Below are positions 56,733 to 64,000 of a stretch of DNA of 64,000 bases, piece after piece. Both the position numbers and the translations under genes were made by a program. Position 1 is the first letter of the stretch. Each line of letters opens with the position of its first letter. Source of the stretch: Quercus robur (Eukaryota; Streptophyta; Magnoliopsida; Fagales; Fagaceae); NCBI RefSeq assembly GCF_932294415.1, contig NC_065535.1, forward strand, positions 13,721,282 through 13,785,281, in the 5' to 3' direction. A model generated the notes under the pieces. It did not search any database. It had not been told where the DNA came from and saw only the letters and a program-made list of their open reading frames with translations.

Positions 56733-59510
56733 ATGAAAAACCTGTTAGGGTTGAGATGCCTCTTCGTGACAGTGTTTCTCTATAGCTTCTCAATGTTCAT
56801 GGGGCTTCCAGCTATCCCCGATGTTACGTTGTCAGCACTTTGTCCTGGAAAAGACAAATGCTCATTGGCCATTTACCTCACCGGATTTCAACAGTTGGTA
56901 TATATATATATATATATATATTCTGTACAACTTAAGCTTAGCTTTCTTTCATTTTTCCTACTCTCTTTTCAATTCCACACCCACCATGACCATTGCCTCT
57001 CTTTTTCTTTCTTATTATTGTTTTTTAAGTAGATTTTTTGTTTGTGTTTTTTTTTAGAAACAAACACCGTTTGTTTTAGAGCCTAATAGTTTTCTAAACT
57101 CTGAATCACAAGAAGTCAAATAGATAGATAATCTTTGAGCGTTAAATGTTGTGCTGTGAATTGCCTATTTGGTACTTGTACCAAGTAAGCCTGTTTCCTT
57201 CTCTCTCTCGCTCTCTGTTGGTAGTAGAAAATTAATTAAGGTTGTCTATGCAATGTCTTTTTGGTTTGCCAAAAAGCAAAAAACTTCAAGATTGCAGTAC
57301 AGAGTTCCCATCAAACGAAATTTCCTTTCGGTTTCCCAAGAAAGCCTTTTGGAATTTTCAATTTCAAGTAATCTAACTCCCAAACTCCAGGACCCACAAT
57401 CACATTCTTACTCACCCGTGAATTACAATGCGTTTTGTGCATAGTTCCTGTTTTCATTAGAACCCCGATTGTCTTATTTATGATCCAATTCAATTCTCTG
57501 ATCTTATTCTTTCATAGAATCATGTATAGAAACATTACAGAAAGTTATTTGGCCTTCTCTGCCCAAAGTCCCCATCCACCCGCTACTCCCCAAGGCTTGA
57601 GGCCGCTAGGCCAAATGGAAGTGTGGTAATGAGTAGATATATTCACGGCTTATGCTGAATGCGTAAGTAATTATTTCCAAAAGAGACATTTAAGATTTAA
57701 ATTTTCATTTTTTTAACTATTGAAAAAGAATTTGTTCCTTCGTGCGCAAATAATCAAACTTAACTAGTAATATATATAGTACATTTTCTTTAGCTGGAAA
57801 ATCAAATATAATTTTCCATAGAGAAAGAATTTGTTTGACTAAATGGCAATTAGGCTCTTCCTTTTTATAATTGATCCTAATTCATGTAAAATTCACGTCA
57901 TTCAATTTGGAATTACACTGCACAAAATGGGGTGGTAATAGTCCGAATCTCTCTATCTCTTCCTTTTTCAATCGCAACTAATTTTGTAAATACCTTTTCT
58001 TAATTAAAGGAAAAGATAAGAATTTGTCCCAATTAATATATAAATACCTTAATTTATTTTCAATTTAAAGGCAAGGATGGTAATTTGACACAATTGGTGT
58101 TCGAATTTGTGCGTAAATGGCATTACTTATACGTTTGTGATTTATGCAGATCATAGGGCTGGGAACATTGGTGATGACACCTCTGGTGGGAAATCTCTCT
58201 GACAAGTATGGTCGGAAAACTTTGCTCACAGTTCCAATGATTCTCACCATCATACCTCTAGGTATGCATTCTTTAATTTTATCTGAAAATGGATTGGCCA
58301 GATAGGGATTTGTCATCAAATATTAATCATTGTACTTTCTCTGAATTGGGATCTTTCCATTTATTTCACTCAAAATAAAAAGAGAGTCAATATTAAGTTA
58401 ATAAAGCAAGATTAACTTGCTTTACGTCCATATTAAATTAAAGTAAAATGGAGGAAGAGAATCATCTGCATTTTCACTTGAAATAAATAGAATCTATTTC
58501 ATTATCCATATTAAATATTATGAATCTAAAAGTGTACAGACAATTAACTTATAAAAGAGTTGGTCAATTGTTGACTAATCTTTGTATTCTATTTTAGGTT
58601 CCACCAGTGCAGAATGTCATATTGATTTTTTTTTTCTTCTTTTCCATCTTATACTTAGATGACTTTATAAAGTAAAAGAAAAAAAGAAAAAGAGAAGAAG
58701 AGGTCTTGGCAAGTATAGTGGAATGCTCAGATTAGGATTAAGGATTTTTGTTCTTCTCAGCTATTTATTAGACTTCTATTTGCATTGAGATCTATTTTTA
58801 TTGTTGAATTTAATTATCATTAACAGAAGATATCAAATGTAAAAAATAGAGAATCTATTTCATGATCCATATTTAAATATCAAAAGCTGTAATCCACCCA
58901 TCAAATATACTTTTTATTTGAGAAGAGGATGTAGTACACCTCTTTTGACTCTCACCACGATGGATGCGTCTGAGTAGTAGGTCTCAATTAATGAAAGCAG
59001 TGTTTTTTTTTTGAAGTTAATGAAATCAGTGTTAGAATAAGTATCATTGTTAATGTTAATTTCAAAAAATAGATTTGGCAGTTGGCACTACCCACTGAAA
59101 TTGGAGTAAGTTGAAAATAAATCATCTCCTCATTTTAGAGCTTTATACGAATATTAAGGAGTCAAAAAAGAAAAAAGGAAAAAATAAAATTAAAAATAAA
59201 GGAACTCACTTTTCTAAAAGAAAAAAAAAAAATAGTAGGAGAATAAATAAAAAGTCCATAAAAGTCTTACAATAATCGGATGTGAAGAGATGCAGGCCCC
59301 ACTCAATACCATAAATTCACTTGATATGTCTCTCTTTATTTGGGATCTTCCAGTTGGATTGGTCCAAAATTATTGCATGGTGGGAACTGGGAAGCAAGCA
59401 AAAATTTTCCAATTGATGGGGCCTATAGTGGCCTATAATTTCTAAAGATGCTAACTTCTAATTTCTAAAGAAATATTCCTGATGCCTCATTGTATAATAT
59501 ATATTTTTCT

Positions 59511-59547
<37 letters not shown>

Positions 59548-62500
59548 TATAGCATTTATGTTTTCTCAGTTTCATACTAGGAAATTGAAAATTGAAACAC
59601 CTTGATTGAAAGCCATACCATTTGTATATGCCAAAAAGAAAAAAAGCTTATATGAGTGATAGTATCTTATGTCTGATACATGTCACAGAACTGATTCAGT
59701 GATTTATTTTATTCTCAAAATGACTTCCAGGTGTTCAACTACAAGACTACAATGACCACTAATGCTGGTTCTTATTTTTAATTCAAATCACTTACAAGGA
59801 TAATCATATTTTAATTAAATGATAACATTTGGGTTAAATTAATACAGGAATATTGGCCTACAGCAGAGCGAGGACCTTCTTCTATGTGTACTATGTGTTC
59901 AAGACCCTCACGGCAATGATTTGTGAAGGAAGCGTTCACTGCCTTTCCCTTGCTTATGTGGTAAATCCTTCTGAGCTCAATTCCAATTATGACAATTGAG
60001 ATGGAACATAGTTACAGTAAAAACCTTAGCCAAACACTAGGTTATCACCAGAACATTCACCATTAGATTTTTAGAGTATCTCATGAGTAAGGAGTAAAAT
60101 AATTCAGCTAAAGACTAGAACACCACTTCCTTATATGATAATAATAATAATAATAAATCTTATATATCAATTCATAATCCTTGCTTAGCCAAAAACTAAC
60201 ATTAAAAAATCATAATCCTAGAGTTATTATCAATTTCTGGTTTTGATCTTCCCGGATTTTATATTTTTGCCCTTAGGATAACTTAGACAGTGGGATAATG
60301 TGTTACGTGTATGTAGAACCTGATTTCACTTTATTTCATTTTCTTTTGGGCCAGAAACCCAGAAAAAATATATAGCTAACCTTAAAGCCCGTTCTGCTTA
60401 GGGGAGGGAATCATGCACAAGCCGTTTTGTAGTTTGTATAGTGTACATTGAAAATTTTGTAATGATGGGCTTGGACTCACCCGAATTAAATGTTATACTA
60501 ACCTTTTATGGGCCTGGAGAAACTAAAAGACTAAATATATGGACTGAGCGTCAACAATTCACACCACCAAACTGTAATTATTGATTCTGTTAGAGCATTC
60601 ATATCAGCTCTTGCATAATTGTGTATAAATGTATAAAATACACACTTTGATCATTTTTACACATTTTGGAGCAAAAAACACACTGCATCAGTCTTTGTAA
60701 ACTCATGTAAAATCATGTATAATTTTCCACGAGCTACAGTACCCGTGTAAATTTACATGAGCACTGTAGCTCGTGTATACATTATTTTACTAATTTTCGT
60801 TCGCACCAATTTTTCTCTCTCTTCTCTGTGAACAACAACCTCAGCTCCTCATCCTGTTTTCCTCAGATGCACACAAATACATCCACACAAATAAATCAAC
60901 ACAGAAACACACCCACACACAAACAAACCCACACAGACAAACCAACAGAGAGATATGGGTCGCCGGTGAAGAAATGATGTGGGTCACCGGAGCTTGGTTC
61001 GTGGATCGGTCGGTGAAGAAAGGATCTGGGTCGCCGAACTTGGTTCGTGGATCAGCCGGTGAAGAAAGGAGAAGAAAGGACCCGGTGAAGAAGTGATCTA
61101 GGTTGGTAGTTTTTAGAAAGAAAGGATCTGGGTAGCCGGTGAAGAAAGGATCGGCCAGTGAAGAAAGGATCGGCCGGTGAGGAAAGGATCTGGGTAGCCG
61201 GTGAAGAAAGAATCTGGATCGGCCGGTGAAGAAAGGACCGGTGAGGGAGTAATCTGGGTCCGTCGTTTTTGGGAGAGAGAAGGGAGAAAAGAAAGAGAGA
61301 GAGTGAGAGGTCTTTCTGTTTTTTTGGCTGAATAGAGAGAGAGGTCTTTCTGTTTTGGAAAAATGAATAAAGAGAGAGAGTGAGAGTGCGTATAGGGATA
61401 GGCAGTTGAGCGAAATAATAAAAAAATAAGAAAGATGATTATTTTATTAAAATATCTTGTAAAATAGAAGAACTGATGTGGGTGTTTTATATAGGTGGTA
61501 GTGTAAAATAGAAAAAGTAGGTTTTTTCGTGTAAAATAAACGGAAAATTTAGAAGAACTGATGTGAATGCTCTTAGACCCAGCTTGATAACCCACATGCA
61601 ATTTTAAGGTCTAGTTAGTAGAAGAAAAGCCTGTTGCTAAATATTTATTTATAGAACAAACTCTGTTTTGATTTTTTGTCACTAAAGTTTCCCCCATTTT
61701 GCAATTTGGTACCTAGTCTCAGGGTGGCAAAATTGGAACATGACCCACAAACTCGACACGACATGACACAAAATTAGCAGGTTATGGGTTGAGACTTAAT
61801 GAGTTCGTATCATTTTCAGGTTGACACGACTAACCCATTTAATAAACGGGTTGAGTTAGTGTTCAATATATGAAACCCGTTTGACCTGTTTAATTAAGTG
61901 ACATTTTACCAATATACCCTTTAAACCTTATATATACTTATTAGTTGTTGTGATTTATTTTCTTTGACAGATTGTGATTAATTATTTGTGATATTGAGAT
62001 ATGCTTTAATTTTGAATTATTATTTGTGATGCAGTTACTTGTTAATTTTGAATTTTATATTAAAAATATTTATTTGTTTTTTTTTAATAAATATATATAT
62101 TTTTTCATTTTGATAAAATCTGATAAACAGGTTGACACGACTGATTCGTTTAATAAATGGGTTGTGTTAAGGTTGATGAATCTTGACCTGTTTAATAAAC
62201 ATGTTGGGTTAGTGTTGACCATATAATCAGATACTCATGAGTTGGCACGATATGAACCCGACACGTAAACACAAATTGCCACCCTTACCTAATCTTTCAA
62301 AACTAATCAAATTCTTAAAAGTTTATAAAATGACTCAATTTGGTCCCTACGAGAATTTGATACAATGAGGGAGAGGGATTCAATCCATACTTCAAGGCTC
62401 TTGGCAAAAAGGTCATATCTTGAATTTTGCATCAAATTTCAATTTCATTTTAAGCCATTCATTATGCCAATTTAGTAATTAGAGTTGTGAAAGTGATTTA

Positions 62501-64000
62501 CTTATATTTTTTTCCCTACTTTATTCTCAAATTTTGGACGTGTCTGTAGCCTACCGTGTTCAGTGCACTGGACACAATCTTCACCTTAAATTTTATTGCA
62601 AACATCATGCGCATCATTTTTTTGTTTGAAACTTTGAATTCTTTGATCAGTCGATCTGTAAAAACAAGTGTACAGATATTCCCTCCACAATCCAGTAGAA
62701 ACTAGAAAACAAGTACACTTAACTTCTACATATCGTATAAACAAGTAAAAATACAGCGTTGTAATTTAAGTTTGAATGTGAATTGTGCTTTGAATCTTCA
62801 GGCAGATAATGTTCCAGAAGGACAACGAGCTTCGTCATTCGGAATTTTATCAGGGATCGGATCAGCTGCATTCGTTTGTGGAACCCTGTCCACTCGTTTT
62901 CTTTCCACTGCTTCTACTTTCCAGGTTCGCATTTATCTTTTTCTCTATCAAAATAGCCTCATTATAGTGTGTGCACATATTGAACTTCCTTGTTATCAGG
63001 TTGCGGCCTCCGTGGCAGTAATGGCTGCTGTGTACATGAGAATTTTCCTCCCTGATTCAATCGCAGACGACGCTCTTTCTGTCCCAATACTCTCAAAGGA
63101 AAAACTCAATGTTGTAAAATCAAAATCAGATGGAGATTCAGCTCCCAAGACTGTGCAGATTTTCAAACCAATGCCTTCTTTTGAGGATATGCTCTCCTTG
63201 CTCAAGACTAGGTCTGTTAATTCAGTTACTCGTTTATTAATAGGGGTTTGAACACAGTGAAACATATAGTGCTTTTATGCCTGAATCTGTTAGAAAATAG
63301 TGAACTTAATTATGAGGCAGAGTAAAATTAAGAATTGAACTTAGAACCTTCTGCTCTGACAACTTAACATGAAATTAGAGCAAGTGGTCCTAAGTTCGAT
63401 TCTTGTCTTCTCTACTCTAAAACAAGCGTTTTAACTTTTCTTCTTTGAGATAATTGTACTTATATATATGCACTTGATTTGCAGCTCGACATTTTCCCAA
63501 GCTGCAATTGTTGCGTTTTTCAGCAGTCTTGCAGATGTTGGACTTCATGCTTCTATGATGGTACTTCTCCAATTCCATGAATTAACTATGTGTTTAGATT
63601 GACTTATTTGCTAAAAGTGGGTAGAAGTATATTTGTATCTAGAAAACGTGAGGTTTTAAAAAGCTAATCAATTTCATGTGCTTGATTTTTAAAAGGCTCA
63701 CCTAAAGAGTCCCTAAAGATTATTGATTTTTAAAAAATTATAAGGAATAGGTAAAGAAAGAATCATGCATTAAAATTTTTTAGTTCTTTGCAAAGCAAAT
63801 GGTCTATATAATCAAAGGAAAATTTATGCAAGTGACCCTTGTGAATAGATAAGAAGATGGAGCATTGAAATTTATTATTCCCTTTGCAGTATTACTTAAA
63901 GGCCAGCTTTCACTTTAGTAAGAATCAGTTTGCTGACTTAATGGTCATAACTGGGATTGCCGGGACCATTTCACAGGTTTGTCTAAGATTGTTTTGTTTC
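56733..64000 (+). CDS. MFS transporter, HIAT1/TetA-like (partial, continues past the window)
   Basis: A multi-exon membrane transporter. Exons read from phase and splice sites: 56733-56897, 58150-58261, 59848-59960, 62802-62924, 63000-63211, 63485-63560 and 63890-63976; all introns are GT-AG, and the seven exons give 296 codons in frame. Exon 1 holds transmembrane segment 1. Exon 2 has the MFS loop motif GNLSDKYGRK between segments 2 and 3. Exon 3 ends SLAYV, and exon 4 has ADNVPEGQRASSFGILSG, the block typical of plant hippocampus-abundant-transcript-like proteins. Exons 5-7 contain the central loop and later segments. Family members are about 440 residues, so roughly a third is missing at the right edge. 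Plant relatives include Arabidopsis At2g16970-like proteins; the substrate is unknown. The ATG at 56733 aligns with the duplicate exon. Intron 3 (2.8 kb) holds two transposons. Confidence 0.88.
56898..56922. repeat. (TA)n at the exon 1 donor site
   Basis: The TA tract begins directly at the GT donor (TTG|GTATATATA) and continues for about 24 bases, so it forms the start of intron 1. Confidence 0.8.
59524..59551. repeat. (TA)n microsatellite in intron 2
   Basis: A TA dinucleotide run after a poly-A stretch, in intron 2 of the MFS gene. Confidence 0.85.
60593..61572. mobile_element. non-autonomous Harbinger-like element in MFS intron 3
   Basis: Terminal inverted repeats (GAGCATTCATATCAGCTCTT at left; GAGCATTCACATCAGTTCTT on the minus strand at right) are flanked by TTA (60590-60592, 61573-61575). 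A hairpin (arms ACGAGCTACAGT and ACTGTAGCTCGT, 60729-60774) lies 136 bp inside the left end. The interior has GGATCTGGGT(C/A)GCCGGTGAAG repeats (60960-61250). Antisense Ser/Pro-rich frames arise from these repeats. Confidence 0.8.
61720..62287. mobile_element. hAT-like non-autonomous element in MFS intron 3
   Basis: The ends are CAGGGTGGCAA and TTGCCACCCTTA, flanked by CCTAGTCT (61712-61719) and CCTAATCT (62288-62295), an 8-bp duplication with one mismatch. The size of duplication and the CAGGG end suit hAT. Repeated 'GGTTGACACGACT' and 'TTTAATAAA(C/T)GGGTTG' motifs fill the interior. Confidence 0.75.

Noticed and set aside
57033..57629. Extra MFS exons in intron 1 (frames at 57169-57444 and 57435-57629)
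   Set aside because: They lack transporter motifs, and exon 1 joins exon 2 in phase without them.
61113..61601. 162-codon minus-strand ORF with Ser/Pro-rich sequence
   Set aside because: It reads across the inner repeats and the terminal repeat of a Harbinger-like element in an intron.

Overview
This window is plant nuclear DNA, most likely from a eudicot tree. The evidence is a chloroplast-targeted stress thioredoxin, a plant sterol methyltransferase, an intron-rich plant transporter gene, high A/T content, long poly-A/T tracts, and a very high load of nested plant transposons. A Fagaceae-type genome (oak, chestnut, beech) is my impression from the repeat families; it is inference and was not checked against any database.

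Only three ordinary protein genes are convincing. A CDSP32-type chloroplast thioredoxin (7247-8143, minus) and an SMT2-type sterol C-24 methyltransferase (24405-25487, minus) are both intact and intronless. A major-facilitator transporter related to plant HIAT1/TetA-like proteins starts at 56733 (plus), has seven visible exons, and runs off the right edge. An orphan duplicate of its first exon lies 2.3 kb upstream (54422-54586). The three genes share no obvious pathway.

The rest is mobile DNA. From left to right: a rearranged pararetrovirus-like relic with a tRNA-Met primer site (about 1308-4725); a SINE; CDSP32; a small Helitron; a solo LTR with a second solo LTR nested in it (9739-11338); a decayed L1-type LINE (about 11411-17400); a tandemly duplicated non-coding block split by a solo LTR, a foldback MITE and a SINE (about 17992-20745); a Harbinger-like element; SMT2; several Tourist-like MITEs; a Helitron carrying a solo LTR (29434-30616); a second LINE interrupted by a Copia-like LTR (33437-36240); a 1.4-kb Harbinger-like element (38726-40146); a DNA transposon holding two solo LTRs (41271-43893) with a duplicated tail; a minus-strand Helitron; and a four-layer nest at 46009-53750.

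The most striking object is at 47127-53196. It is a complete non-autonomous LTR retrotransposon (LARD-like) with about 751-bp LTRs, a 5-bp target duplication (GAAAC), a tRNA-Asp-like primer site on the minus strand, no retroviral genes, and an internal array of sixteen near-identical 81-bp units. Three relatives of its LTR occur in the window as solo or paired copies. They share two hairpins built on a CCGAGGA motif, one of which shows a compensatory base-pair change.

Target-site duplications, read directly, fix the insertion order at many nests. Boundaries marked approximate are by eye.
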